Shown here: piece after piece, positions 1 through 8,500 of the stretch
Layout: each line of letters starts with the position of its first letter
Numbering within the stretch: the first letter of the stretch is position 1
NCBI GenBank assembly: GCA_910574885.1
Contig: CAJTDD010000005.1
Coordinates: 62,001 to 126,000 of the forward strand
Direction: 5' to 3'
Source: Lachnospiraceae bacterium
Lineage (GTDB): Bacteria > Bacillota > Clostridia > Lachnospirales > Lachnospiraceae
DNA length: 64,000 bases
Position numbers and translations under genes: made by a program
Notes under the pieces: model-generated
The model's input: the letters and a program-made list of their open reading frames with translations, nothing else
What the model was told of the DNA's origin: nothing
The model's database searches: none

Positions 1-1401
1 CTGTTAAGCCTGATTAATGATGTACTGGATATTTCAAAAATCGAGAGCGGGAAGGTTGCGCTTTCCCTGGGGGAGTTTGCGCTAAAAGACATGATTTCTT
101 CGATTGACGCTATCATACGTCCGGCGGCGAAGGCAAAAGGGCAGAATTTTGACATTGCCGTGACGGGAATCAAGCATGAGCATTTAATCGGTGATGAGAC
201 GAGGCTGAACCAGATTTTGATTAACCTTCTCTCGAATGCGGTAAAATATACCCAGGAGGGTGGCAACATCTGTCTGCGTATCATTGGGCTTGCGCAGCAT
301 TCCAGCCAGTTTGAGCGTATCAGGATTGAGGTGGAGGATAACGGCTATGGGATGACGCCGGAATTCCTTGAGACGATTTTTGACGCGTTTACAAGGGCGG
401 AGAACAGCACGACGAATAAGGTACAGGGAACCGGCCTTGGCATGGCGATTACAAAGAATATCGTGGAACTGATGGGCGGGATGATAGAGGTCTTTAGCGT
501 AGTGGATATGGGAAGCCTGTTTACTGTGGATCTGGAGCTTCGCATACCGGAGACTGAGGAGGATGAGAAGTTCTGGGAACAGAAGGGCATTACGAGAATC
601 CTTGTAGCAGATGATGAGCCGGATATCGGTGAGACGGTCCGGCTGCTGATGGAAGATACCGGCGTCCATGTTAATGTGGCACATGATGGGGAGGAGGCGC
701 TGCGCATGGTGGCATGCGAAGGCGGGAACGACTATGATATGGTCCTCCTGGATTGGCGGATGCCGGGGATGGACGGGATTGAGACGGCAAGGCGGATGAA
801 AGAGGCCTGCGCCAAAGATGTACCGATCCTCCTGATGACGGCCCATGACTGGGAGGAGCTTGAGGAAGATGCGTTGGAGGCCGGAATTGACGGTTTCCTT
901 GCAAAACCGTTCTTTGTCGCGGTGTTCAAGGAGAAAATCCTTGAGATCATGGGAGAGCGTAACTTGGAGAGTCAGCATTTGGATTCCCTTTCGGAAGGCG
1001 GTTTTGGAGGAAGGCATTTCCTTGTGGCGGAGGATAATGAGATCAATGCGGAGATTATTGAGGAGCTTTTGGATATTGAGGAGGCGACCTGTGAGATCGT
1101 CGAAAACGGCGAGCGGGCAGTGGAGCGTTTTAGCAGCACAGAGCCGGGAACATATGACGCTATCCTGATGGATATCCAGATGCCTGTGATGAATGGTTAT
1201 GAGGCGTCGCGGGCAATCCGGTCGCTCAAACGGGAGGATGCGAAGCTGATCCCTATTATTGCCATGACTGCCAATGCATTTGCGGAGGATGTTAAGGACG
1301 CTATGGATGCGGGTATGGATGCGCACATAGCGAAGCCTGTGGATATGGGTTTATTGAAGCAGACACTCAGCCTGTATCTTGCTATGAAAGAGAGGAAGTA
1401 A
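1..1401 (+). CDS. Hybrid sensor histidine kinase, 3' part (partial at window start)
   Basis: The reading frame is open from base 1, so the N-terminal sensor part lies outside the window. The 466 visible residues begin in the second helix of the HisKA dimerisation domain (DVLDISKIESGK). They continue through an HATPase_c domain (NLLSNAVKY, DNGYGM, GTGLGMAI) and end with two receiver domains whose phospho-acceptor aspartates are near visible residues 251 (LLDWRMPG) and 391 (LMDIQMPV). Each receiver has the downstream Lys-Pro (AKPF, AKPV). No DNA-binding output domain follows, so the output is probably a phosphorelay or protein contacts. Its stop codon overlaps the start of a solute-binding lipoprotein, which suggests that protein feeds ligand information to the kinase (inference). 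Confidence 0.93.
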   Translation: MLSLINDVLDISKIESGKVALSLGEFALKDMISSIDAIIRPAAKAKGQNFDIAVTGIKHEHLIGDETRLNQILINLLSNAVKYTQEGGNICLRIIGLAQHSSQFERIRIEVEDNGYGMTPEFLETIFDAFTRAENSTTNKVQGTGLGMAITKNIVELMGGMIEVFSVVDMGSLFTVDLELRIPETEEDEKFWEQKGITRILVADDEPDIGETVRLLMEDTGVHVNVAHDGEEALRMVACEGGNDYDMVLLDWRMPGMDGIETARRMKEACAKDVPILLMTAHDWEELEEDALEAGIDGFLAKPFFVAVFKEKILEIMGERNLESQHLDSLSEGGFGGRHFLVAEDNEINAEIIEELLDIEEATCEIVENGERAVERFSSTEPGTYDAILMDIQMPVMNGYEASRAIRSLKREDAKLIPIIAMTANAFAEDVKDAMDAGMDAHIAKPVDMGLLKQTLSLYLAMKERK

Positions 1402-2714
1402 TGAAGAAATGTTTTAAGAGAGCGTCGTCGGCGCTGCTTGCCGGAGCCTTGGTTATTGCCATGGCTGCATGCGGGGAGAAGAGGAATTCAACGGAAAACC
1501 TTGCCAAGAACGATCTGGAAGACGGTAAGTATATCGAGCTGTTCGTTCCTATGGAGCGGTCGAAGCCGGATGCAAAGAACGTCGCAAGGACGGCATTTGA
1601 CAAGACGATTATTATGGCAGAGGAGAAACTGGACCTGAGAGTGGAGTACAATACTTATACGTCAGAGAACTATCAGGAAAAATCCTATGACGACGTAGGA
1701 ATTGACCGGATCCGGAACCATATGGACGATCTGTATCTGCTGAATCCGGACGTCCTGCAGAAAACAGGCGAGGAAGGCTTGCTTGAAGATTTGTCCGGGC
1801 TTGAATGCGCCAGGAATCTGCGGGAGGTGGTAAAGACGGCGAATACGGTAGACGGGAAGCTGGTGGGGATTCCGCAAGAGGTCGTGGTCTATGGGCTGTT
1901 CGTGAATAAGGATATGTTTGATGAATATGGCCTGGAACTTCCGGATACGCCGGATGAGTTCCTTGAGTGCTGCAGGGTGTTCAAGGAAAATGGGATTGAG
2001 ACGCCGGTGGGAGCGAACCGTTGGTGGCTTGAGACATTCGTGTTTGCACAGGCTTATGCGGATTTGTATAACGGAGGCGATGTTGAGGCAGAGATCGAGG
2101 CCCTGAACAGTGGGGAGCGTAAGTATAGTGAGTATATGCGGACCGGATTCGAGTACTTGAAGAAAATGATGGATTTAGGGTACATTGATGCCAAGACAGC
2201 GTATACCTATGAGGCGATTGAAGGGGAAGGCCCTGATTTTATGGCGCAGAAGACGCCGATTGTCATGGCGTATTGGGGCGCCGCCAATGCGGACACGGCT
2301 TACGGGAAACCGGATTTCAATCTGCGGGTCATCGGATTCCCCAGTGAACGGGGACAGATGCCCGTGATGTCCATGACCGGGATGTCGGTCTGTACCAAGG
2401 CGGAGCATAAGAAAGATGCGTTGGATGTGTTGGAGGTGATTCTGTCAGATGAAGCCCTTCAGGTGTATGCGGAGACGAACAAGGTAATTTCCCCGTCTAA
2501 GAATGTGGAGGTGGACTGTATCCCGGCGTTGAGGCCGCTGAATGACCTGGTGAATGACGGGACGTACGTCCTTGCAAGCAATGCGGGCATGAAGGTGGAG
2601 CAGTGGGGGAATACCTGCCTGATCGTGCGCAAACTGATGGAAGGGGCTTCCGTGGATGCATGTATGGCAGAGTTTGACAGGTTACAGGAGGAAGCACTGA
2701 AAAATGATAATTGA
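1401..2714 (+). CDS. Extracellular solute-binding lipoprotein (ABC sugar-type family 1)
   Basis: This is a 437-aa protein with a lipoprotein signal peptide: a Lys/Arg-rich start, a hydrophobic stretch and the lipobox AMAAC, giving a lipidated Cys near residue 24. The rest reads as a two-lobed type 1 solute-binding protein (LVGIPQEVVVYGLFVNKD, then PVVMAYWG-like and PVMSMTGMSVCTKA segments). Such proteins normally deliver sugars or oligosaccharides to ABC permeases, but no permease lies nearby. The start codon overlaps the stop of the hybrid kinase (TAATG), so translational coupling is likely and a sensing role is plausible. The ligand is unknown. The end overlaps the next gene by 11 nt. Confidence 0.85.
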   Translation: MKKCFKRASSALLAGALVIAMAACGEKRNSTENLAKNDLEDGKYIELFVPMERSKPDAKNVARTAFDKTIIMAEEKLDLRVEYNTYTSENYQEKSYDDVGIDRIRNHMDDLYLLNPDVLQKTGEEGLLEDLSGLECARNLREVVKTANTVDGKLVGIPQEVVVYGLFVNKDMFDEYGLELPDTPDEFLECCRVFKENGIETPVGANRWWLETFVFAQAYADLYNGGDVEAEIEALNSGERKYSEYMRTGFEYLKKMMDLGYIDAKTAYTYEAIEGEGPDFMAQKTPIVMAYWGAANADTAYGKPDFNLRVIGFPSERGQMPVMSMTGMSVCTKAEHKKDALDVLEVILSDEALQVYAETNKVISPSKNVEVDCIPALRPLNDLVNDGTYVLASNAGMKVEQWGNTCLIVRKLMEGASVDACMAEFDRLQEEALKNDN

Positions 2715-3354
2715 CGAAAGGATGATTACGTACATCCACTCTCTGGAAGGTCCTGAGAATCCTGTGATTGAACAAATTGAACAGGAGGCGTTAGATACGC
2801 ACGTACCGATTATCCGCAAGGAGACGCAGAGTTTCCTCAAGGTAATCTTAATGATGAAACAGCCGTCCCGAATCCTGGAGATAGGGACGGCTATTGGTTT
2901 TTCTGCGATTTTGATGAGCGAGTATCTGCCAGAGGACGCACAGATTACGACGATTGAAAAGTATGAGAAGCGGATTCCGATTGCCCGGGAGAACTTCAGG
3001 CGTGCCGGGAGAGAAGGGCAGATCACCTTGATAGAGGGGGACGCCCTTGAAATCATGGGGACTCTTAGCGGGACGTATGATTTTATTTTTATGGACGCTG
3101 CCAAGGGGCAGTATATCCGCTATCTGCCGGATGCCGTGCGGCTGCTCTCGGACGGCGGCGTGCTGATGTCGGACAATGTGCTGCAGGACGGAGACGTGAT
3201 TGAATCGCGGTTTGCCGTGGAGAGACGTAACCGTACGATTCATAGCCGGATGCGGGAGTATCTTTATGAATTGAAGCATCACGGAGAGCTTATGACGTCT
3301 ATCCTGCCCTTGGGGGATGGGATTGCGCTGAGTGTGAAGAAAAGGGGGATATAA
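2704..3354 (+). CDS. trmR: SAM-dependent O-methyltransferase, TrmR-like (tRNA 5-hydroxyuridine methyltransferase)
   Basis: The 216-aa protein belongs to the COMT-like O-methyltransferase family. It has a SAM-binding motif I (ILEIGTAIGFSAILM), an acidic residue ending the next strand (TTIEKYEKR), and the metal/catalytic stretch FIFMDAAKGQY followed by MSDNVLQDG. In B. subtilis, TrmR (YrrM) methylates 5-hydroxyuridine at tRNA position 34 to 5-methoxyuridine. Assignment to TrmR rather than another small-molecule methyltransferase rests on the next gene, a U32 protein of the TrhP/YrrO type that makes the hydroxyuridine. The start overlaps the upstream lipoprotein gene by 11 nt, with GGAGGAAG placed 9 nt upstream. 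Confidence 0.8.
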   Translation: MIIDERMITYIHSLEGPENPVIEQIEQEALDTHVPIIRKETQSFLKVILMMKQPSRILEIGTAIGFSAILMSEYLPEDAQITTIEKYEKRIPIARENFRRAGREGQITLIEGDALEIMGTLSGTYDFIFMDAAKGQYIRYLPDAVRLLSDGGVLMSDNVLQDGDVIESRFAVERRNRTIHSRMREYLYELKHHGELMTSILPLGDGIALSVKKRGI

Positions 3355-3359
3355 GCAGA

Positions 3360-4613
3360 ATGGGACGACAGGGAGATAAATATCTGGAGGGAAAACGCCC
3401 GGAATTATTAATTCCGGCAAGCAGCCTGGAGGTATTGAAGACGGCTGTGATATTTGGCGCAGATGCGGTATATATTGGCGGGGAAGCCTTTGGCCTGCGG
3501 GCGAAGGCGAAGAATTTTTCCAGAGAAGATATGAAGGCGGGGATTGTATTTGCACATGAGCATGGCGTGAGAGTACATGTGACTGTGAACATCCTTGCCC
3601 ACAACGATGACCTTGACGGGGTGCGGGATTATCTGTATGAGTTGAAGGAGATGAAGCCGGACGCCCTGATTATTGCGGATCCGGCAATCTTCGATCTGGC
3701 CAGGGGAATCTGCCCGGAGATTGACCGGCATATCAGCACCCAGGCGAATAATACCAACTATGGAACTTATCGGTTTTGGTGGAGATTGGGGGCAAAGCGG
3801 GTGGTTTCTGCAAGGGAGCTGTCCCTGCGGGAGATAAAAGAAATCAGGGAGCGGATTCCGGAGGAGATGGAGATTGAGAGCTTTATTCACGGGGCAATGT
3901 GCATTTCCTATTCCGGAAGATGCCTGCTGAGTAACTATTTTACCGGAAGGGACGCCAATCAGGGGGCTTGTACCCATCCATGCCGGTGGAAGTATTCCAT
4001 TGTGGAGGAGACCAGGCCGGGAGAATATATGCCGGTATATGAGAACGAGCGGGGGACGTTTATCTTTAATTCCAAGGATTTATGTATGATTGAGCATATT
4101 CCGGAGATGATTGACGCGGGGATTGACAGCTTCAAGATTGAGGGGCGTATGAAGACGGCGCTTTATGTCGCGACAGTGGCGCGGACATACCGGAAGGCGA
4201 TTGATGATTATCTGGAAAGGCCAGGGAAGTACCAGGCGAATATGCCGTGGTACCTGGAGCAGATTTCAAACTGCACTTACCGGCAGTTCACCACAGGGTT
4301 CTATTTTGGGAAACCGGATGAGACAAGCCAGATTTATGATAATAATACTTATGTGAAGGAATACACGTATCTTGGGATTATTGGGGATGAGCGGGACGGC
4401 ATGTACCGGATTGAGCAGAGGAATAAGTTCTCCGTAGGGGAAATGATTGAAATCATGAAGCCGGATGGCAGGAATATTGAGGTACGGGTACGGAGGATTG
4501 TGGATGAGGACGGGAATGAAAAGGAAAGCGCACCGCACCCGAAACAAGCGTTGTATGTGGATCTGGGGTGTGAGGCTGACCGGTATGATATCTTGAGGCG
4601 GGCGGAAGAATAG
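3360..4613 (+). CDS. trhP: Peptidase U32 family protein, TrhP-like tRNA hydroxylation protein
   Basis: A 417-aa member of the U32 family. The N-terminal half looks like a TIM-barrel (LLIPASSLEVLKTAVIFG, ADAVYIGG). The family signature ESFIHGAMCISYSGRC is followed by two more cysteines (GACTHPC), consistent with the Fe-S cysteines of this family. These proteins were once called collagenases, but TrhP/YrrN/YrrO homologues install 5-hydroxyuridine at tRNA position 34 using prephenate. It starts 6 nt after trmR, so the two would perform consecutive steps. The ribosome binding site is unusually far from the ATG (GGGGG about 14 nt upstream), so coupling to trmR translation is plausible. Confidence 0.82.
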   Translation: MGRQGDKYLEGKRPELLIPASSLEVLKTAVIFGADAVYIGGEAFGLRAKAKNFSREDMKAGIVFAHEHGVRVHVTVNILAHNDDLDGVRDYLYELKEMKPDALIIADPAIFDLARGICPEIDRHISTQANNTNYGTYRFWWRLGAKRVVSARELSLREIKEIRERIPEEMEIESFIHGAMCISYSGRCLLSNYFTGRDANQGACTHPCRWKYSIVEETRPGEYMPVYENERGTFIFNSKDLCMIEHIPEMIDAGIDSFKIEGRMKTALYVATVARTYRKAIDDYLERPGKYQANMPWYLEQISNCTYRQFTTGFYFGKPDETSQIYDNNTYVKEYTYLGIIGDERDGMYRIEQRNKFSVGEMIEIMKPDGRNIEVRVRRIVDEDGNEKESAPHPKQALYVDLGCEADRYDILRRAEE

Positions 4614-4638
4614 ATTTCAGTACAGGTTTTAGTGTAGC

Positions 4639-4653
4639 AATTTTCAGAATATT
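4639..4653 (+). promoter_or_regulatory. Predicted CodY box in the promoter of the cytidylate-kinase-like gene
   Basis: AATTTTCAGAATATT matches the known CodY consensus AATTTTCWGAAAATT at 14 of 15 positions. It ends five bases before an extended -10 (TGCTATAAT, TATAAT at 4658-4663), so bound CodY would block RNA polymerase. A codY gene lies in the same window at 19752. Confidence 0.7.
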
Positions 4654-4679
4654 TTGCTATAATAATAGTAGCAAAATAT
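4649..4679 (+). promoter_or_regulatory. Extended -10 promoter inside an 11-bp perfect inverted repeat
   Basis: The arms ATATTTTGCTA (4649-4659) and TAGCAAAATAT (4669-4679) are perfect complements around a 9-nt centre that contains most of TATAAT (4658-4663). The left arm overlaps the CodY box. It could be an operator for a second regulator or form a hairpin at the 5' end of the transcript. Confidence 0.55.
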
Positions 4680-4701
4680 ATGGCAGGAAGGAGTTTTTAT
4701 T

Positions 4702-5301
4702 ATGTCAAAACGGATCATCGCTATTAATCGAATGTTTGGAAGCAATGGTAGAAAGATAGGAAAGGTTTTGTCTGAGGAGTTGGGAATCCACTGCTATGAC
4801 AAAGATTTGATACAGATTGCAAGCAAGGAACAGGGGCTGCCCTATGAGGAGCTTCTGAAAGTAGATGAGAAGCGGGCCAGCCAGTGGCGCTATCCGTTGG
4901 AGGAACCAGCGCAGATGGAATCCCAGTACCGCTTTTACCCGATGAACGACGTGCTTTTTCAGGCGCAGACGGATATTATCAAGTTTATTGCCAAGAGGGA
5001 AGAGTGTATCTTTATCGGGCGTTGTGCCGGCCAGATTTTGGGAGAAGACTGCCTGAAAGTTTTCATCCATGCTCCGTTTGAATATCGGGTGCAGGTAGCT
5101 GCCGAGCGTATGGAGATCTCAGAGAGGGATGCGCGTACATATGTAAAAAAAGCCGATAAGGAACGGCGAAGCTTTTATGAGTACTTCACAGATGAAAAGT
5201 GGATGGATATGAGTACCTATGATTTCTGTATCGACAGCAGCCGGTTTCCGGAGGCACAGATTGTTGAGATGTTGAAAGTGGCATATGAGAGCATACCCTA
5301 A
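4702..5301 (+). CDS. Cytidylate kinase-like family protein
   Basis: A 199-aa P-loop protein of the cytidylate-kinase-like (AAA_26) family. The N-terminus IIAINRMFGSNGRKIGKVL is a degenerate P-loop of the kind seen in this family, followed by CYDKDLIQIASKE. The central IFIGRCAGQIL corresponds to the strand and loop normally written GR(C/G)A. It is distinct from housekeeping Cmk, and its substrate is not established. It has its own extended -10 promoter and a likely CodY site, so expression is probably raised when branched-chain amino acids or GTP fall. The RBS AAGGAG lies 8 nt upstream. It is convergent with the next gene. Confidence 0.75.
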   Translation: MSKRIIAINRMFGSNGRKIGKVLSEELGIHCYDKDLIQIASKEQGLPYEELLKVDEKRASQWRYPLEEPAQMESQYRFYPMNDVLFQAQTDIIKFIAKREECIFIGRCAGQILGEDCLKVFIHAPFEYRVQVAAERMEISERDARTYVKKADKERRSFYEYFTDEKWMDMSTYDFCIDSSRFPEAQIVEMLKVAYESIP

Positions 5302-5307
5302 GGGGAG

Positions 5308-5432
5308 CCCGTGCTCCATGCCCCTGTCGGGGCGGGCGGACTATCGTCCGATAAGGTGTGCCCTTGGGTATACCTTATTGGACGGAGTCCACCCATCCGA
5401 AGGGTATGTATTACGGTGTGCCCTTGGGTATA
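5308..5432 (+). repeat. Palindromic dispersed repeat, copy A (double copy, inverted)
   Basis: The gap between two convergent genes holds two head-to-head versions of a repeat found elsewhere in the window. GGACTATCGTCCGATAAGGT and the later ACCTTATTGGACGGAGTCC pair almost perfectly, making a large hairpin. The 18-mer GGTGTGCCCTTGGGTATA occurs twice, at 5355-5372 and 5415-5432, exactly 60 bp apart. It could act as a two-way terminator. Related copies lie at 37687, 42823 and 43482. Confidence 0.75.
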
Positions 5433-5462
5433 GTAGTGGTTGGAAACAGAACCACTGAAATA

Positions 5463-6320
5463 TTAGTATCTCAGCTTGATATTCGATAAAGACACATCCG
5501 CATCATATCCTTTGGCATGCAGCATATATTCCATCCCATTTTTTGCAAGGTCGATATGGTTTTGGGGTGCGACCATGATTTCCTCGATGGGAAGGTTCCG
5601 TGTACTTAGGGGAATCTCAATATAGGGAAGCATAAAACCATCTTTGGGACGAAAGTATACAGTCGTTTCTTTCTGCTTTTTGAAAATAAACCGATATTCC
5701 TGTTCTTCTGCAAACCCTTCATGTTTAAAGAACATTGCATAAACTTCTGCCGTTTTCTGGAATTTTCTGCACGCTTTCTGGTAGTTGCTGTCTTTTGGGT
5801 CACGGTTTGCAGCTTCTAAGATATCCTCGAGGGGCATCCGCAGTAGATTGGGAAGGGAAGTGCAGATAATTCTGCGGATTAACTGCTTCTGCTGCTTTGT
5901 ATCGTAGACGACAAGCCCATGATAGGCAATCTCAGCGGCTTCTTCAATTCTTGCGATGATTTCGTTGCTCCGGAAACCGATGTTGTAGCCAGTCTTATTG
6001 CCGAACTCGGACCACATGGTAATGCTGTCCCTGCATTTTGAAAATGACAGAACAAAGTATTCCCGGTTCTTTTCTCTTCCGGCATAAATAGAATCTCTCA
6101 GAAACATTTCCCTCAATGCCGTCTTGGGGATAGTCTCCCGGCATACTTCTTCTATGATTCCCCGGATATGGGAAAATTCATTGGGGTCATTTAGAAAATC
6201 GCTCTTTGTCGCCCAGAAGCAGTTATGATTGATAATGCCGTTGATACCGTTGCTTTTGGTATAGTGATAGAGGATACTGCCTTTTTCTGCGTGTTCCAGT
6301 TTTACTTGTCTGCCGGACAT
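5463..6320 (-). CDS. DUF2971 domain protein
   Basis: A 285-aa protein with the DUF2971 hallmark near its N-terminus: LYHYTKSNGINGII, then FWATKSDFLNDPNE, followed further on by the FVLSFSKCRDSITMWSEFG region. The family is common and scattered in bacterial genomes; its biochemical role is unknown to me. I placed the start at the ATG at 6320 (MSGRQVK) because AAAGGAGAG sits 7 nt upstream. The frame is open for 36 more codons to 6428, but that extension has no good RBS. It is transcribed alone and converges on the cytidylate-kinase-like gene. Confidence 0.8.
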   Translation of the reverse strand: MSGRQVKLEHAEKGSILYHYTKSNGINGIINHNCFWATKSDFLNDPNEFSHIRGIIEEVCRETIPKTALREMFLRDSIYAGREKNREYFVLSFSKCRDSITMWSEFGNKTGYNIGFRSNEIIARIEEAAEIAYHGLVVYDTKQQKQLIRRIICTSLPNLLRMPLEDILEAANRDPKDSNYQKACRKFQKTAEVYAMFFKHEGFAEEQEYRFIFKKQKETTVYFRPKDGFMLPYIEIPLSTRNLPIEEIMVAPQNHIDLAKNGMEYMLHAKGYDADVSLSNIKLRY

Positions 6321-6533
6321 GGTGCATCTCTCCTTTCTGATGGCTTCGTATCTGATTTTATCATAAATGGTTACGGGGAAAATAGCAATAGCGGAAAGAT
6401 GATTGACAAGGAGGAACGGATCATTCATACTACAAGTATTACACGCGTAGTACGTAGTTTATAGAAGGTAATTAGAATTCGTAACGGAAAATCAGATGAA
6501 TGCCGGGAAATGATATGCCAGCAGGAGAGCAGG

Positions 6534-7853
6534 ATGAGAAAACGGATTGTTATCATAATGATATTATGTTTGGTTTTGATATCAATATTATTGGTATGGT
6601 GGATGAAAGGGAGTTCCGAAAGCGAAAGTGAGATTCTGAATTCTGACAGCAGCGGGAGTGAAGCCCCGGATTCTGGCGGTAATGGCGGTGAAGGCAGCAG
6701 TATAGGAGACATGGATGAGCAGGACTATGGGCTGAAAGTCATGGAGATGGATGGGCAGGAACAAGATGAGACGATTAAAAAGCTGTTTTCATTTATGGAA
6801 AGCTGTGAAGAGGTTTACGGAAGGATAGCTGACGCTGCTGGTACAGAGGCAAAAATCAGCAAACATAGTTTTGGCGGAGAGGGAGACGTGGTTGAGGATG
6901 CCTTGCATGAGATGATTGAGATTGGTGCGGCCCAGGGACTTTCTGTCACCTGTGGAAGCCGGGACTATAATCTGACGAACTATAGACAGGTAGACGACGC
7001 TTTGAGAAACGCTTTGGCAGGGAAGGATGCGGAGACGGAATTTTTTCAGGTAAACTCTGCATTTGTCTTCCGGTACTATCATCTCACATTTGTGGGAGAC
7101 GAGATGATGGTGACTTCTGCCAGCGCCATGTTTGGTGACAGCATGGAACCTGCGCTCCAGCAGTTAGAGAAGATTCAGGCGTACCGATGGGAGTATACGA
7201 AGAAGGGGTGGCTGATTTGGGAGAAGGCATTGTCCAGGAATCAGGAGATGGATATGCATATTTTCAGCAGGGTTTTGCCTCTTGAGGAGCAGTGCAGAGA
7301 GATTGCTAAGGAATATGTTGAACCGGTCAGTTATTTCTGCAATAATCTGTTTCTGGTAGACTGGGATATGTCGGGGATGGATAAGATTGAATTTAACGAT
7401 TTGTTTGAGTTCCTGTATGCAAAGGAAAATGGAAAACGACTGGAAGAAGAGGTGTATGCGGATGGGATTCCCAAAGAAGAGTTTGAATCTGTGATAGGAA
7501 AGTATTTTGATATCTCGGTTGAAGAGATGGAGCGTTATGGAAGATATAATGGAGAGACGGGACGATATCCGTGGAGTGCGATTGGAATCCGAAACCGGGT
7601 TCAGCAATTGCAGCCTTCATTTCCGGAGGTGGTGCGATGTGTGGAGAATGGGGACGGGACGGTAACGGCGTATGTGGAAGCGGTGTCGGTCGAGGAAGGG
7701 TTGGATTGCTACTACGCCCATGAGGTGACGCTTCGCAGGAAGGAGGACGGAAGTTACGTCTATGTGGGCAACCGAGTCAACCGGGAACAGTCTTTCTGTA
7801 TTCCTGCATATAGGGCGAGACGGGAATTTGAAGGAATGATGGACTATGAATGA
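6534..7853 (+). CDS. Unknown membrane-anchored protein
   Basis: A 439-aa protein I do not recognise. It has one N-terminal hydrophobic segment (IVIIMILCLVLISILLVWW) with positive charges before it, then a Ser/Glu/Gly-rich linker (about residues 28-55), then a long soluble domain rich in acidic residues. The expected topology is a cytoplasmic N-terminus and an external domain. The chosen ATG at 6534 has AGGAG 6 nt upstream; an in-frame ATG at 6510 lacks one. It ends 24 nt before tag, so the two could be cotranscribed. No enzymatic motif is evident. Confidence 0.7.
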   Translation: MRKRIVIIMILCLVLISILLVWWMKGSSESESEILNSDSSGSEAPDSGGNGGEGSSIGDMDEQDYGLKVMEMDGQEQDETIKKLFSFMESCEEVYGRIADAAGTEAKISKHSFGGEGDVVEDALHEMIEIGAAQGLSVTCGSRDYNLTNYRQVDDALRNALAGKDAETEFFQVNSAFVFRYYHLTFVGDEMMVTSASAMFGDSMEPALQQLEKIQAYRWEYTKKGWLIWEKALSRNQEMDMHIFSRVLPLEEQCREIAKEYVEPVSYFCNNLFLVDWDMSGMDKIEFNDLFEFLYAKENGKRLEEEVYADGIPKEEFESVIGKYFDISVEEMERYGRYNGETGRYPWSAIGIRNRVQQLQPSFPEVVRCVENGDGTVTAYVEAVSVEEGLDCYYAHEVTLRRKEDGSYVYVGNRVNREQSFCIPAYRARREFEGMMDYE

Positions 7854-7877
7854 GAATAAGATGTGAGGAATGTGGAT

Positions 7878-8441
7878 ATGGAATGGGTAGATGGTAAGAC
7901 GAGATGTCAGTGGGCGAATCCTAAGAATGAGCGGTATATCCGGTATCATGACGAGGAGTGGGGTGTTCCTGTGTATGACGACCATAAATTGTTTGAGATG
8001 TTGGTGTTAGAATCCTTTCAGGCAGGGCTATCCTGGGAGTGTGTGCTGAATAAGCAGGAGAATTTCCGGGAAGCGTTCGACTATTTTGATTTGGAAAAGG
8101 TCTGTGCTTATGACGAGGAGCGTATGGAGCGTCTCAGGGAGAATCCGGGGATTATCCGGAATAAGCGGAAGATTCAAAGCGCTGTGTCAAATGCGAAGGT
8201 TTTCCGCAGTATACAACAAGAGTTTGGAAGTTTTTCAGATTATATCTGGGGGTTTACGGAAGGCAAGGTTGTCTATGAGAAGGGGAAGTCACAGTCGGAG
8301 CTTTCGGATGAGGTATCGAAAGATTTGAAGAGAAGGGGCATGAATTTTGTCGGGACGACGATTATTTACGCCTACTTGCAGGCGATCGGAGTGATTTATT
8401 CCCATGAGGAGGGGTGCTTTCTGGAGCATTGTGGGTCATGA
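7878..8441 (+). CDS. tag: DNA-3-methyladenine glycosylase I
   Basis: A 187-aa protein, the same length as E. coli Tag, which removes 3-methyladenine from alkylated DNA. Family features are the N-terminal CQWAN and RYHDEEWGVPVYDD motifs, the core FQAGLSWECVLNKQENFREAF, and the C-terminal SHEEGC. The N-terminal Cys and His plus the C-terminal His and Cys correspond to the zinc-binding set of Tag. The start at 7878 is favoured by GAGGA 8 nt upstream; an in-frame GTG at 7863 is weaker. A strong terminator follows directly. Confidence 0.94.
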   Translation: MEWVDGKTRCQWANPKNERYIRYHDEEWGVPVYDDHKLFEMLVLESFQAGLSWECVLNKQENFREAFDYFDLEKVCAYDEERMERLRENPGIIRNKRKIQSAVSNAKVFRSIQQEFGSFSDYIWGFTEGKVVYEKGKSQSELSDEVSKDLKRRGMNFVGTTIIYAYLQAIGVIYSHEEGCFLEHCGS

Positions 8442-8448
8442 TAAGGTG

Positions 8449-8493
8449 GGGCTGTTGGAAAATGTTTTCTGGCGTTTTCCGGCGGCTCTTTTT
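8449..8493 (+). terminator. Rho-independent terminator after tag
   Basis: Arms GGGCTGTTGGAAAATG (8449-8464) and CGTTTTCCGGCGGCTC (8473-8488) pair over all 16 positions if G-U wobbles are allowed, with an 8-nt loop and five T after the stem. Confidence 0.88.
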
Positions 8494-8500
8494 ATGCGTA

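Noticed and set aside
184..1326. Long minus-strand open frame opposite the hybrid kinase
   Set aside because: It mirrors the codon pattern of the kinase, has no RBS and shows no protein motif.
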